DNA of 64,000 bases from Crambe crambe (lineage: Eukaryota > Porifera > Demospongiae > Poecilosclerida > Crambeidae): assembly GCA_963924555.1 (NCBI GenBank), contig OZ004583.1, forward strand, positions 5,117,501 through 5,181,500, given 5' to 3'. A program made the translations under genes and the position numbers. Of this stretch, positions 22,647 to 34,280 are shown in pieces (the stretch's first letter is position 1; every line of letters starts with the position of its first letter). The notes beneath the pieces were generated by a model, which had not been told where the DNA came from, ran no database searches, and was given only the letters and a program-made list of their open reading frames with translations.

Positions 22647-23703
22647 TCATTGTTGTAACTGCTGACAGGAACAACATATATTTTTTGCATAGTCAGCTAT
22701 AGCCTGTTCATAATCGTTTATCAGTACAGCATGTGTAGTCAAAAGCTGCAGTTCTGAATGTGACTCTCGAAGTGCTGAGCCAGAAGAAGCACTTTGTAGA
22801 TCTAGCTGATGAGAGCTTTCCAACTCATTGCTAAAGAGTGTTTTGAAATCTTCGATCTCACAGATTTTCATTATACTTTTGTAATCACCTGAGCCAAGCG
22901 CTTTGTCTATGTTAAAGACACACAAGTGGCTTCTAATGGCACTGTACAGACTCCTCAAGAAGCTTCGTAAATACAGCGTAATGGGTAGATGCAGCTCTCA
23001 GTATTCTCAGCTGACTTTCACACCCACCACCATCAAGAAAACACACTAAGGGGTGACCTCTACGTTCTACTGACGAGTACAGAGTGTCAGAATGCTCATC
23101 AGTCACCACTTTGGTGAAATGTGTGTTTGGGCAACCATCATCACACGTGTCTAATTTTTTTCACACTTCGCGAACAGATTCCTCAAATTTCCTTTTTAGT
23201 AAAAGTATGGAATCCACTTTTGATTGAGTGAGAGGCTTACAAAAAGCGGAACACTTCCACTCTTTGTCATTTTTTTTACCCTTACCCTCACTCTCATCAT
23301 AAAAGACACACCTTCCTGTCATGTCTACAGCCATGTGAGAGGGTGCATCCTTGATGAGGTAAGCAGCGTCATAATAGTAGGGCTCACTAGATGGCTTGTG
23401 TGAGCCTTCTCCAAAGTCACCATTCTGTTTAATTTCTCGATTATTTATTGATCTGATGGTGTGTAATAAAGACCCTGCATATTGCTTACGTATTTGCAGT
23501 ATCTTACTTAAGAGTCGTTTAGCTGCTATTTTTGAAACAACTTTACGAATTGAACCTTTAATTTTTTTTAACAGCTCTTCATCAAATGCATGAATGAGCT
23601 CATTTATTGCGACAGCATTACACAACAGTTTAGTATGCAAGGTATTGGCATATGATTCTCTTATATACAGTTGTGGCTCTGCTAACTCGTACCGGCCTCT
23701 CAT
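22647..23703 (-). pseudogene. Helitron upstream coding region, broken
   Basis: Frames at 23,703-23,161 and 22,958-22,647, with coding between, form the N-terminal part of the same Helitron protein (ISRESYANTL-type start reading YIRESYANTLHTKLL; later CVFYDESEG, GHPLVCFLDGGG, VLINDYEQAIADYAK). A stop at the junction with the 323-residue frame (QQ then TGA) and a frame change near 22,960 are shared with copy B. Copy A alone has a stop at about 23,161 (CGA to TGA relative to B). Shared plus private lesions date inactivation to before the duplication. Confidence 0.72.
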
Positions 23704-23885
23704 ATAAGCACACCTTTGGGCCCTGTGCTTATAATAATATTTCCTAGCACGCTTGAGAATACCCTTGGTACCAGTTTGAGCCTGTCTCAGAGGTCAGAGT
23801 TTATGAAAACTAGTGTGTGCAGGCAATGGCTTGTAGGACTGGATGGGGTATATAAAGAGGTAGAAGCTTAGCTATACACATAGAA

Positions 23886-25071
23886 GCTGCTTAGGTATGT
23901 TATATAACTTTATATCAAAAGTTTGAAAAGCTAAAGTAAGGAGTGTTGAGTGAGTTATGACCTTATTAGGGTGCACACATTCACATGACTTCACTACTTT
24001 TATCCGTTTGACATACTGCAGTGTTATGATTTGTTTTGTTGTTTTTTTTAAATCTTTTTTCATATTGTAGCTACAATAAGTTATTTCTTTAATCAAACTA
24101 TTCTGTGCATATACATAGCTAGCTCATTGGAACAGAAATCTTACAGGATGTCTAAGATGTAATAGGAGTACTGTCTCTTTACACAACTTGGAGGTACTAC
24201 AGCCTTGCAAAGTAAGAATGAAATGAAAATGGTCATTTTAAGTAGTTTAAAACTTGTATCATCTTTTTTTTCTCCTGATTTGTACTACCTTTGCTTCAAG
24301 TCATATCAATTTAAATTCCATCTGGTTATCTCCAATTACTTCTACCTATCTCTGGTTTCCCCCCTCCATAGTACTTGCTTTGTTTTGTTTTTTTGTTGTT
24401 GTTTTTTTATGACTTCTAGTGAACACTCTACACTATCAGCGACAAAATATTTAATCCCTATCTGGTCAAGGGTCAGTTTAAACCTTGCTGCCATGAGGGG
24501 GGCCATCTCCTCCATCAAGGAAGATGCTTTGATGCATCTGCAAATACTGAGTAGCTGTGAAGAAAGTGTAAGTAGTAAATGACTTCGATTCTGCTGCTTG
24601 TAATCACCTCAGTAAATGTGCTTTTAACTTCGACTCTATGCTTCAATGAACTCTCATATTTATGACAAAAGTGTTATCTATTTGCCTCTCGCACGAAATT
24701 ATCTAAACCTTCGGTCAAATGTTCCTCTTAGAGGGTCTTGACAGCCACTTCGACAGGATATTCCTGATTTAACTGAGCATTTGATATCATTCTTCCTGGA
24801 TCCATATGAAGCACAAAACCAAGTCTCCATTTTTTACTTGTTACAAGCAAGGCAGCCCACATCTTCTTCAGTTACACATAGTATTACTAAAAACTGTATC
24901 TGAAACTGGCCTATGATCTTACGGAGAATATAATCTGATCTGAAGTCCTCCATGAATTAAGCATACCATCAGTTCCAGCCCTTGTTGAAAATCATGATGT
25001 AGAAAAGTAAGAACATTTGCAAGATTCCTGACAAAGGATGTCCAATTTAGAACAGATGTATTATAGTTAAG
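23886..25071. other. No recognisable gene
   Basis: AT-rich sequence with T-rich runs near 24,380-24,410 and frames without domains. Confidence 0.5.
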
Positions 25072-25150
25072 TCATTATTATTATCATTATTGTCATTATT
25101 ATTATCATTCTTGTTATTATTATTGTTATTATTATTATTATTATTATTAC
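25072..25150 (+). repeat. (ATT)n microsatellite
   Basis: Imperfect TTA/ATT repeats with interspersed CATT and GTT units, about 79 bp. Confidence 0.9.
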
Positions 25151-26916
25151 ATATTTGATTAGTATTGATATCTTATTTCTCCTATTGGTAATATTCACTT
25201 CGACTTGTAGTCTGTTTTGTTTTGTTTTTTATCTCATTTTTTTTTGACTTGGATTTTTTTTCTAGCTGGCCAAAAATGAATTGTATGTATTGTGATGATT
25301 GATAAATTTTCCATTTTTATTTAAATAGAAATATTCCGCATATATTTTATTTTTATTTCTTTTAAGTAAAGTTTGTAGTCTACTCTACTTTCACCCTGAC
25401 TATATATTGTCCGTATTTCTTATGTCAACTTTCCTTCTCAACTTTCTTGCAGTGTGTGTAAGTGAAGTACATGTGAGTGTGTGCATGCTATATTTGGTAT
25501 TTAACTTTGATCTTGTTCCACACTTGCCAGAGGCTAAGTACCTCATTCATTCCTATATTCCACCCACAGAGACACTTCATTACTTTTACAGCTTCGATAC
25601 ATGTGATTCAAATCTTCGCTGGACACAAGCCAAATTTTTGATGATTGGCGACCATCATAATAGCCAACATCAACAGTGGGATCATCAGGAAATTCATCCT
25701 TTAGTTCCTTTCATATTTGTTCTTTTAAAGTTTCAACTTATTTTCCAAGTGGTGTAATTGTCTTGTAATGGCTTAAGCACAAACATTTTCACTTTTTTAT
25801 AATATTTATCACCACTTTCTCTTGATGGCTGAAAAGAATTGGTATGAAAATAACCACAGGTGTAAGATATTAGTAGCCAGTGTGTATAATTGCATAAACT
25901 ATGCTATGTGCACAAGCAAGGCTATGGCTAGCTCAAAACAACAAAACTCACATTATTGATGATTGAAGGATGAACATCTCTTGTTTTCCTGGTCTAGAAG
26001 CAACTGGTTGTGCTGTAGAGTTATTCATAGATACTGAACCAGATCAATGTAACTAAGCAGAGTTTTTTTGCACATGCACAAGGACGGTCTACGAACAATT
26101 TAAATTTTTTGCAAGATAGAGTAAAACCACTGTATATAGGTTGGTGCTGTGAGTTCTAAAGCTTTGGGCACTGATTCACTGAGGACCTATTATTGGACCA
26201 GCAAAAAATAATAATGGTTTTTTGTACTTTGTTATAGGTCATTGTTTACTGTTGGAAAAACTTGCTGGACTACTCCAGGCTGAAGTATTTTCATATCACA
26301 ATGTACACCAGCAAATTGGACCGGCCAATGAACTGCAGATTCAATTTTACGAGCTAAATCGTGAATCTCTTGTTCTTTTTTTAAATTCTAATTCAAGTTT
26401 AAATTTTCTGCTGTATTCGTGTACCATCATTTCTTTAAATGTAAAATTAGACTTTGTCGTCAAGGCTTTTCATGTGCACCCTATCAGTTTTATCTGCAAA
26501 TTCCCTCAAGTTATGGGATAGTGACCTATCCCAGGACCATACTTCTACTTCCATTGTACTAGTTGTATCTAAAATTGCCCTTATAGAATCAACATCTCCA
26601 GAACACACCGCAACGATACTTTCAAATGGACAACACGCATCTTAGAAAATGATATCAAGGATATGTGTTCATTTCAGTTTGGGGAGCATTCTCAAACCCA
26701 TACAATTCTTCGTGTCCCTGTTGTAATAACTAGCATTAATCCACTTGTTAGCTACTTACTTTTTTTCTCCTGTGGATTAAGTCTAAAACTTCCCCAGGCG
26801 CCCCACTGACAGAATCCCCCTAAAAAGCCAAATCCTTCACATTCATACCACAATTTCTTGAAGGCTCTCCACAAACTATGGACAGACAAATAAGTTTGTT
26901 ATAATACAAAGATATA
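25151..26916. other. No recognisable gene
   Basis: Only short frames without recognised domains; T-rich blocks at 25,220-25,370. Confidence 0.5.
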
Positions 26917-27599
26917 TACATCCAATGCTCACCTCAGCCCATTGGAAAATTATGCACAAACTGTGGACATCGCTATGCTAGGTGATTGCACAAGGTGAAC
27001 TTCCAACTTCATCTTGTACATGTAGCCACCAGCATGCAGGGTCATAATTGCACTATATGCTTATTACACATTCATGTCGTATGTTGACCAATCGTCTGGC
27101 TGCTGGCATAGCCATCACCTGCAGAACCGTGGGTAAAGTACTGCCCCAAAAGACCCCAGCACTCTTCAGAGCAGGGTCAAGGGGTGCACGCAGGGACAGG
27201 TGCTCCTGCTGCTGCTAAAGGTACCTCTAACTCTGGCATTTACAGAGGATTTTGATGATCCCACAGTTATCACCATAGCAACTGATGAAATCATACACGA
27301 AATACTCTGACTACCAGGTGCAGCGAATTTACCACCTCAATCAAACATTCCTTCGCTGCAACAACAGGCCACACCAGTTCAGTCCAAACAGAATTTTATC
27401 GAGTGGCTGGATGCCAGCACCACAGGTATCTAAGACACTACCACCTCTGCCACAGCACCGGCATCACCTCCATCACCTCTGCCACCATCACCACCAGCAC
27501 CACCTCTGCTGGTGTCACCTCAGCTACCATCACCACCTCTGCCATCGTCACATCCGCTGCCATCACCACCTCTACCATCACCTTCCTACATCCTGACAA
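26917..27599 (+). repeat. Dispersed duplicated segment with a proline-rich exon
   Basis: This stretch is repeated almost unchanged at about 62,005-62,702, and its first ~290 bp also at 59,418-59,695. It carries coding-like pieces on the plus strand: KLCTNCGHRYAR (zinc-knuckle-like), then VLPQKTPALFRAGSRGARR, then after a possible intron DDPTVITIATDEIIHE. It ends in a region whose proline frame reads PLPPSPPAPPLL and similar. The 62-kb copy has one extra CATCCGCTGCCATCGT-type unit in the repeat and ten extra bases near 62,282. It is probably part of a multicopy element or gene family; the family is not recognised. Confidence 0.7.
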
Positions 27600-29206
27600 T
27601 ATCCAAGTTCAAAGTTAATAACTACATTCACGCTCAATTCCCCATAGCAAATTTCATAACACGGAAATTATGCATAACTCAAGCAAGGTATCGGTTATGC
27701 ATTCCAAAATTGAACACATATCTTAGAGAGTATAAGAATTTGGAGCATATGTGCTATATCTCTCTAATCCGGACCCCTGAAATTTGGGTCACTTGCCACC
27801 CCTGTAACCAGGATAAGTCCCAAGGGTCACCAGATAACTGGAAGTAGTAATAGACATAAACGCTCAGTCATGGCAAACACATTCAGAATGCAATCAAGGG
27901 AGGAAGAGTCATCTTTTTAGTAGCTGTATCCTCAACTCCTTTAAAGAGAAAAACATGAAATCAGGATCCAGTTATCAGGAGTATGAAAATACACACCCAA
28001 GAAACTTGGTTGCCTATTTTCAATCCAACAAGGTTGGTGGAAGGCTTTTTTTTAAAGGCTTCCAAAAATAAGTGTAGAGTATACTAATAAGCACACAGCT
28101 ATCAGTTTATAGCCTAGATTTCACCTATGAAGCAAACAGCTGGACTTCCTGTCTGCTTTGTAGTGTAGTCAATTACCAAGCTATACTATGAAAACAATCA
28201 CACAACTGGTTTCTTACATAACCGGTAGTAGGTGTTGAATGATGTCCATCAGATCAGCACCTTGATGTTTTCTACAAGAATGGACAGTTGTACTAATTAA
28301 CCAGAGTACCTCCTACTGGCTTACAAACGTAAACCACCTTTACAAGCCAGGAATGCAACAGGTGTCGCTATGCCTAAAAACTTAACTTTTAGCCTAGGCC
28401 CAAATATACTATAGAGACTGACTATAACTCTGATACTAAGAACATTACCTGAAGAATTGGGAATTGTCCTTCCACAGAAAGAATAAATCCAGCCGCCAAC
28501 CGCCCGCTAGATATATAAATAAATAACAAGAGTCAATACAGCAGAGCCATATGACTACATCGCTCACTCTTTGAATGGTCATCCGAAACAGATAGACACT
28601 CACGCCGCTCTTGCCTACCTATTAGTCTCGCTCGGCCCAGACTCGCATTATCCAATCCTTACTTATACTCCAATAAGAGCCAGAGTCACATGGCCAGCCG
28701 GCGCGGCCGGGTGCGCGCAATACGCGCGCATGCGTAAGTTCACACCGTACCGGCTGGACGCGCGCATGCGCGTTTTGGTCTAGAAGCTATCTTTCTGTTC
28801 ATCTGGACATAGATCTGGGTTATGGGATGGAACATTACTATGAGAATAGCTGTTAGCTAGCATGGATGTATTCAATCGCAAGTATTCATCATCTTGTCCA
28901 TTGGGGTCATGTGCAGTACCTTCCAGTGAGGCTGAGGTTTGGTGCTACTTGTGCGGCAATGTCAAGTGGAATGGAGGACTCCTGCAGTCTGATTCTGACT
29001 ATAGTGTCTTGAGTTTAGGAATGTTGATGAGTTCATCATTAGTTTGCCTTATGAAAGCATCCCTTGTTGACTCACCCTCTCCGACGATGTGGAATGGTTT
29101 GAACAGTAGTAGCAAACTGTAGTAATATTCATCACCACTTGCTGGTGTGAGTGAAGGATTCTCAGACAGGCATTAATATTAGCTATGAGCTAATATTAAT
29201 GTGTAC
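27600..29206. other. No recognisable gene; CpG-rich patch
   Basis: Mostly unassigned. At about 28,690-28,775 a CG-rich patch with GCGCGCATGCG and GCGCATGCGC (28,762-28,771) looks like a small animal promoter with NRF-1-type sites. A short plus-strand frame starts at 28,862 (MDVFNRKYSSSCPLG) but has no recognised domain. Confidence 0.4.
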
Positions 29207-29464
29207 TTATTGAAACAGAGGAGAGACATAACATTTGAAGGCAATGACAGAGTTTGAGTTGAGTGCCTGGAGTGGCAGATGGTTCCACAAATGGATCGAG
29301 CTTGGCACAAAATGTAACAGATTAGAGTCATCCCTGCACCTATCAAACTGGAGAAGATCTTCCATATACCTGTACCGACCATTGGTGATGTTTGCAGCTA
29401 GGAGGGTGATACCACTTGTAGGTTCTGGGAGTCCAAGTGTAGGGTTCACACCTGTAGTGTGCAA
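29207..29464 (-). mobile_element. LINE ORF2 C-terminal fragment
   Basis: The frame contains RDDSNLLHFVPSSIHLWNHLPL followed after a few residues by VIAFKCYVSPLFQ. The S.i.lWN.LP...v......FK..l pattern is the usual C-terminal end of ORF2 of CR1/Jockey-type non-LTR retrotransposons. Only the last ~80 residues are present, and no poly-A or tail repeat is obvious. The exact clade cannot be told. Confidence 0.55.
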
Positions 29465-29776
29465 AGAGGGATTTGGATGAGCTGAAATCTACCCATGCAG
29501 TAGGCTAGCCCCTGCCCAAGCGGTTCTAGATACTGAACTGGTGCCTGAGATAGTTATATACGCACAGAAAACCTTAGCGGGGGCCACCCTGTCTCATCCA
29601 ATCACCCAGCCCACCGACCTTGTTGTACCATTGGTTATATCTTTATAATTAAGCAGGCTTTACAGTCAATATTAGCTATAAACATTCAATGGACATAATC
29701 ATAACTGCAATAATAGTGATCAGAAGCCAGTAAAGTAAATAGGTACACACATCAGTGGTCCAAAATATCCAATTAG

Positions 29777-30712
29777 CTATAGCCGTGAGTATGGAGCAGG
29801 GGCCCGGATAGGGGTACGTATGTCGGTCTTGTACTCGGAACTGGCAGGAGTTGAAGTACAATCCTTAGCCATGTGTGGCTTGTGGCAAGTGGCACATACA
29901 TGTCTAAACTTGCACACATTCGGGAAACTGCATCTTCCCTTGTTCCAGGACACACAAATGCCTACTAACGACTCGGGGTACCTCCTGGGCAGCGGCCGTG
30001 ACCGCTGAAATGGTTCTGTCATGGTAGCATGTGGCAGGTTCGCAGGGTTCTGGAAATATACCAAAGCACACTGGACTGCTGTGTGGTCTGTTCCCCTGCA
30101 CAGAGAGCAAAAGGAGGTTGGTCCAGACACCTTACCCATCAATGTTGAAGCCTGGATGCCAGGATGCAAGGTATTCCACTGCAAGGTGTTATCAAGTGCT
30201 GCCTGTTGACGGAAAACCTTATCATATTCCAACCATCCAGTTCCCCCATGCCTCTGGGACTCCCGAATCAGCAGCCGAGCATAAGCCAGCATGTCCTGCG
30301 TAGCCGGCTCTGATGACCTAATGGCCACGTATGCCAAGTAACAGTATAGCCATGAAGGAAGAGCAGTGACTTCTCTGAAGCGAGGTTTCAGTGCCCCAGG
30401 AAGTGCACAGTAGTTATGGCCCCCAAAGGACTCAAGCTGCTGAAGGAGGGAGATGTTATCTGTCAATAGATCTCGCATGGGTACATATTGGCCTGAGCGG
30501 ATCTTATCAATCAGCTTCTGTGGGAATGGCTCCGTAGCTGGGGAGAGACTAACTCCTGTAGGTGGCAGTATGCTGGGGACAGACGCTGCTCCAGTCACGC
30601 TTTGGGCCCCCAATAGTGCATGATCGGCCCGAGACCAAGTGGAGGTGCAATGACGATCTCGTGATGCCTGAGAGAACAGAGGGACTGCTGCCAATGCCTC
30701 AGGTGAGGGCAT
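29777..30712 (-). mobile_element. DIRS-like retroelement ORF1 fossil
   Basis: A 311-residue open frame. Its middle contains QKLIDKIRSGQYVPMRDLL and WLYCYLAYVAIR; later CSLCRGTDHTAVQCAL forms one zinc-binding motif, and CVSWNKGRCSFPNVCKFRHV with CATC..PHMAKDC forms a second cluster. This arrangement is what I know from ORF1 of DIRS-like (tyrosine-recombinase) retroelements in sponges and cnidarians. This part reads open, but no reverse transcriptase, RNase H or recombinase was found beside it, so the element is incomplete. A diverged relative is at 5,789-6,238. Age cannot be measured without terminal repeats. Confidence 0.62.
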
Positions 30713-30888
30713 AATACCAAGGCTATAGGAACACTGCTGACTGCCTAGGAAATATATATACGTACAGATGCATATAACGGGGAGTTATCAGGCGTATCAA
30801 GGATAGCCAGTTGGCTGGGAGGGGATGGGACAGCTTGCTATAGATGTTGTTTTCCAATAAGTAACGTATTACTCATTATTATAAGTCT

Positions 30889-30935
30889 ATTTATTATTAT
30901 TATTGTTATTATTATTATTATTATTATTATTAGTA
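30889..30935 (+). repeat. (ATT)n microsatellite
   Basis: About 47 bp of TTA repeats with one GTT, 165 bp left of the copy-B boundary; a short CA-rich repeat follows at about 31,022-31,036. Confidence 0.9.
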
Positions 30936-31512
30936 TTGAAATTTCGGATACAACACACACCACATATAAGGTCATGATATATATACTGCCATACTATGGG
31001 TGATCCACAACTCAAAGTTCAGACACACACACACCACATAATACACATGACCAGTGACCACAGGCTTTGCCCAACCATGCGTGGTTGCCAACAAACACAT
31101 TTGGGATGGCATCCTCTTTTGAACGTTCCCGACATATGGTTCTTGAATACTTGGTATTCATCACCCAGGAAGGTTAAAACAACTGTTCTGTATGTTCTAG
31201 TTCAGTGGTAGCCATATGCAGGGGCCCAACAGACTTGATAATCTGTAAAATTTATCTCCATTGTAGGTCGTGCACGCACACAAAAATTGTACCACAGCTT
31301 GTAAATGACCCACTCAGTCACATGATGTCAGCAGACAGTACCCTCCGCATGACTCCTCCTCTCGACACGTCTGTGGTTTCATCGGAATTGAACACGGCGT
31401 GTTCTTGTCAGTAAACAGCGAAAGTAACTATTCTTCTGCAAAAGTATGTAACTGGCTTGTATAATGGCGATTACCATTGATTTGACCGCAGCAAGTCCCG
31501 CAGAAACACGGA

Positions 31513-31679
31513 GGCTTTCATTTGTTATCGACATGAGTGCTGTGATTGCATATATTGTGGGCCGACTCTCGTGTGTGGCCGTGAAAAACTCCACCCCCGT
31601 CTGAAAATAATGCGATTCTCTAGTCGGCGACAATCTTAATTGGCAATCACAGCACTCGTGTCGATAACAAATGGAAGCC
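31513..31679. repeat. Inverted repeat, 36-bp arms (copy B)
   Basis: Same structure as 16,286-16,452, with one substitution in each arm relative to copy A, so pairing is slightly weakened here. Confidence 0.88.
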
Positions 31680-31792
31680 GGGCTAGGGATAGGGCCTCCA
31701 TAACATTCACTCTAACCACCTTTAAGAAATTATGTGGTCACTTTGTAGTGGCTCAGTTCATCACAACCATAACATAATATCATCTTGCTCAG

Positions 31793-31867
31793 GGTCTGGA
31801 TGTGTTGGAGATAATGAGACACATCCACGTGTTTGTCACCAGATACTGCTACAACCTCAACAACCAG
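31793..31867 (+). pseudogene. WASHC4: WASHC4-like exon fragment (copy B)
   Basis: The same 75-bp exon as at 16,566-16,640 with intact acceptor and donor and the same 25 residues ([25 protein letters not shown]). No other WASHC4 exon is found nearby. Confidence 0.68.
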
Positions 31868-32060
31868 GTAAGGTCAGGGTTCAATGAGTGTGGCATGGCA
31901 GGGCTGCTCACCCCATCCCCCTTCTGTCCCTCCCACTTTCCTCACCCCATATACCCACTACTGAGAAAATAAATTTACCCCGCATTTCTTGTTTTCATGC
32001 TGACAAGAAAGAGGGGAGGGTTAGAAGCTCAATATCATTATTAGTGGGAAACATACTCAC

Positions 32061-32712
32061 CACTCTGTCTCCTTTCTTTGGTTTCTTTGGTTTTTCTCTC
32101 TCTGCTTGGTATGGTTCCTGTAAATAGCAAAGTAAACATGCATCCTAGCTAATAATTAGACAACTCACATAGTCATCGTGGAAAAGAGATGGCCATGTGT
32201 CCTCGACCATCTCTTGTCTAATGGATATCCTGTAAAAAAAAAAACAACAAACACAATATTCTAATTAGGGTAATTGTACTGAACTCACCCTCTGCCAGGA
32301 CAAGTTTCACGTACCAAACGCCACAGTTATTAGAAGTCATTGGCATCTACCCCCAAAATTTTGATCACGTTTTTTTTTGTGATGGTTTTATGAAATCTTA
32401 AATGATTCAGTAACCTTCTTTTCAGACAGAGTAACTATAAAAACAGGAAACAAAGCTGAGAATCTTGTTACATAATTATAATAGAATACATACTTGGTTG
32501 TTTTTACCCTGTTCCCCATCTCGGCACCCCAGGCACACATGGTCCCCTAATGGGGCATGCAGGAGGCCCCTACATGTCAAGTGCTCCAAGTTGTCGCACT
32601 TGTCACATATTATCATTTCCCCGTCGTCCTTAGTAAAAAAATCAACCAATCATCAAACTACAATTGTGTAATTAAACAAACCTCGTCAGATCCACACATA
32701 CATACAGTAGCC
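32061..32712 (-). CDS. PHD-finger gene fragment, five exons (copy B)
   Basis: Same exon set and splice sites as copy A (16,834-17,490). The PHD Cys/His ligands are kept. The third exon (near 32,330) has a small deletion and substitution relative to A, altering the NDFFEE segment. Like copy A it lacks a start and stop and ends at the block boundary (32,792), where homology to A breaks off. Confidence 0.65.
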
Positions 32713-32792
32713 CTAAACACAAGCGACAAGATAAATAAAAAGGCAACATGTGAGGCTACCAGCATGGCATGCACAGCCATGTACTAGGTCAA

Positions 32793-32960
32793 TGCTAAAG
32801 TCTATTGAGAAATACTAAAGTCTACCTATGAAATGCTAAGGAATACTAAGCAATACTAAAGTCTGGGTGTGGGGAATACTAGGCAAAACTAAGGTTCACT
32901 GAAGTAAAACTAAGGTTCACTAAGGAATACTAAGAAATAAGTAAAACTAAGGCTACACCT
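32793..32960 (+). repeat. Cluster of short CTAAG/CTAAAG repeats
   Basis: Irregularly spaced ATACTAAG, ACTAAAGTCTA and AACTAAGGTTCACT units fill about 170 bp. It occurs only in copy B. A related cluster is at about 43,795-44,125 (ACTAAGGTTTATAAACTCTA). Spacing is not constant, so this is not a simple satellite; subterminal repeats of a DNA transposon are one explanation. Confidence 0.65.
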
Positions 32961-33289
32961 CTAGCTTGGGAACTCACATTACAAAGCGACAGCAGAGAGG
33001 ATCTCAGCCAAACACCAGCACGTGTTCAAGAGTGTGGAATACCGTCATAGCAACCGCATGACAGTCAGTGTGACCTCTGTACTCTGCTATTATTTGGTAA
33101 GTGGTCTACTAGGAGGCTACCTAACGGGAACCTTCTTTCATTGACGCTGTGCGGAAGAATTTCTCTTGCCTTCTGCTACCTACATTCCTACATTGCTTGG
33201 TGAGTTAGGCCTTGTGATCTGAGGTGTATGTTGTTCACTCGTGTGCATTGCTACCCGAAGAATTTCTCTTGCCCTCTGCTACCCTACTG

Positions 33290-33348
33290 CCTACTTACTA
33301 GCCTCGTCCCCAGCCGTCAGACGGCTGGGGACGAGGCTACCTACTTAC
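33290..33348. mobile_element. Perfect 41-bp palindrome flanked by 9-bp direct repeats
   Basis: 33,299-33,339 is a perfect inverted repeat: 20-bp arms (left arm TAGCCTCGTCCCCAGCCGTC) around one central A. It is bounded immediately on both sides by CCTACTTAC (33,290-33,298 and 33,340-33,348). A 9-bp target duplication is typical of Mutator-like elements, so this looks like a minimal TIR-only insertion or a deletion footprint of one. GC content is far above the neighbourhood. Confidence 0.8.
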
Positions 33349-33765
33349 CGTGCTTTATTTAGAGTACTAAAATAGCTTTCTAGCTGGGGAGATATGATGG
33401 ATCGAACTTAGTCAGTTTTACCAGAAATTGAATCTGTTTTCTTTCATCTAAAAAATTCTGATTGAATACAAGTAAGATGCATAGAGAGTTTGCACTTTAT
33501 AAAGGGAGTTGATACCCATAACTTTCGTTTTTAGCAAAGTATATTGAATTATAGCCCAGTACATTGTGGACAGTCTATGTTTTCAAGAGCACCATGTATG
33601 TATACATTGTGCCACCACCAGTGTCAGTATATAGATTTGATGGTGTCAAGCTGCCATGGCTCACAGTTCTGTTATATGTCCTTTCTTCTTAATGATATTA
33701 ATGATAGGTCAGAGTTGACTGCCTGCTAGCTACTGTACTGAAGTTTGTTCATAAAAAATTTCTAG

Positions 33766-33915
33766 ATGCCCAACAACTGTATCGTATGTGGTTGCTCAAA
33801 AGCAAAGGGTCATTCAGTCTCGCTGTATCGTATACCAAAGTGTGCTGGTACACAGAAGAAATGGCTAGATGAACTGAAATTAAGCAACTTCAGATTCCAG
33901 AGTATTATCTCATGA
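33766..33915 (+). CDS. THAP-like N-terminus (copy B)
   Basis: Same as 18,294-18,473 but with a 30-bp in-frame deletion near the end (between ATT repeats), giving 49 residues. The MPNNCIVCGCSKAKGHSVSL start is identical. Confidence 0.48.
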   Translation: MPNNCIVCGCSKAKGHSVSLYRIPKCAGTQKKWLDELKLSNFRFQSIIS

Positions 33916-34078
33916 TTCTAAGCAACTAAATGACCATAATACAGATTGTAGCCACATAATGAACAGAATTATATTGGTCACTTGTTTGATGTAGCATATT
34001 GCCCGTCGTCGTTGTTCGTATATGAATTATCTTTTGTCACATTTTCTTATAGCTAACCCCCAATTCTTTAGGACTTAC

Positions 34079-34262
34079 CACATGCACCTGGAAATCCACA
34101 CTGCTCTTTCACCTTTTTAAGCACACCAGAGAGAATTGGGTATTCCTTCCTCTCATAAAACCCGTGTACAACTCGCCAAATCACATTCCTATCAAATGAA
34201 TCGGGATGACTTGGATCCGTGAGACTGCATATCTCTTCACTGGTGTCAGCAGCTAACACCAT
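34079..34262 (-). CDS. Transposase-like first exon (copy B)
   Basis: Same exon as 18,637-18,820, with one residue changed (NVIWRVV instead of NVIRRVV) and the same G/GTAAGT donor. The TGCGCATGCGCA palindrome upstream is conserved. No following exon is recognised. Confidence 0.43.
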
Positions 34263-34268
34263 GCATGA

Positions 34269-34280
34269 TGCGCATGCGCA
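34269..34280. promoter_or_regulatory. NRF-1-type palindrome (copy B)
   Basis: TGCGCATGCGCA, 6 bp upstream of the minus-strand ATG at 34,262, as in copy A. Confidence 0.48.

Larger units (their letters stand above)
15864..23885 (-). repeat. Copy A of a mosaic ~8-kb duplicated unit
   Basis: Copy A matches copy B (31,099-39,546) in four nearly identical blocks in the same order: 15,864-17,570 with 31,099-32,792; 17,978-19,161 with 33,449-34,602; about 20,280-20,622 with 34,912-35,252; and 20,759-23,885 with 36,411-39,546. Between blocks the two copies are unrelated: A carries 17,571-17,977 (FN3-like fragment), 19,162-20,279 (RecQ fragment) and 20,623-20,758. The right end reads, on the minus strand, TCTATGTGTATAGC, which fits a Helitron 5' terminus. 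The left boundary does not show a Helitron 3' end (CTRR with hairpin). Confidence 0.9.
21660..23885 (-). mobile_element. Truncated Helitron, copy A
   Basis: The 5' end on the minus strand is TCTATGTGTATAGC (TC start, as in Helitrons). The coding region follows from 23,703 downward and ends inside the Helitron_like_N/Rep region at 21,660; no HUH motif, Pif1 helicase or CTRR 3' end is seen. The element is therefore 5'-anchored and truncated. Copy B has the same truncation point and, in its flank, an A before TC, as expected for insertion between A and T. Confidence 0.7.

Noticed and set aside
27285-27618. His/Leu-rich and Thr/Ala-rich frames
   Set aside because: Alternative frames of a CCATCACC-type repeat; at most the proline-rich frame may be real.
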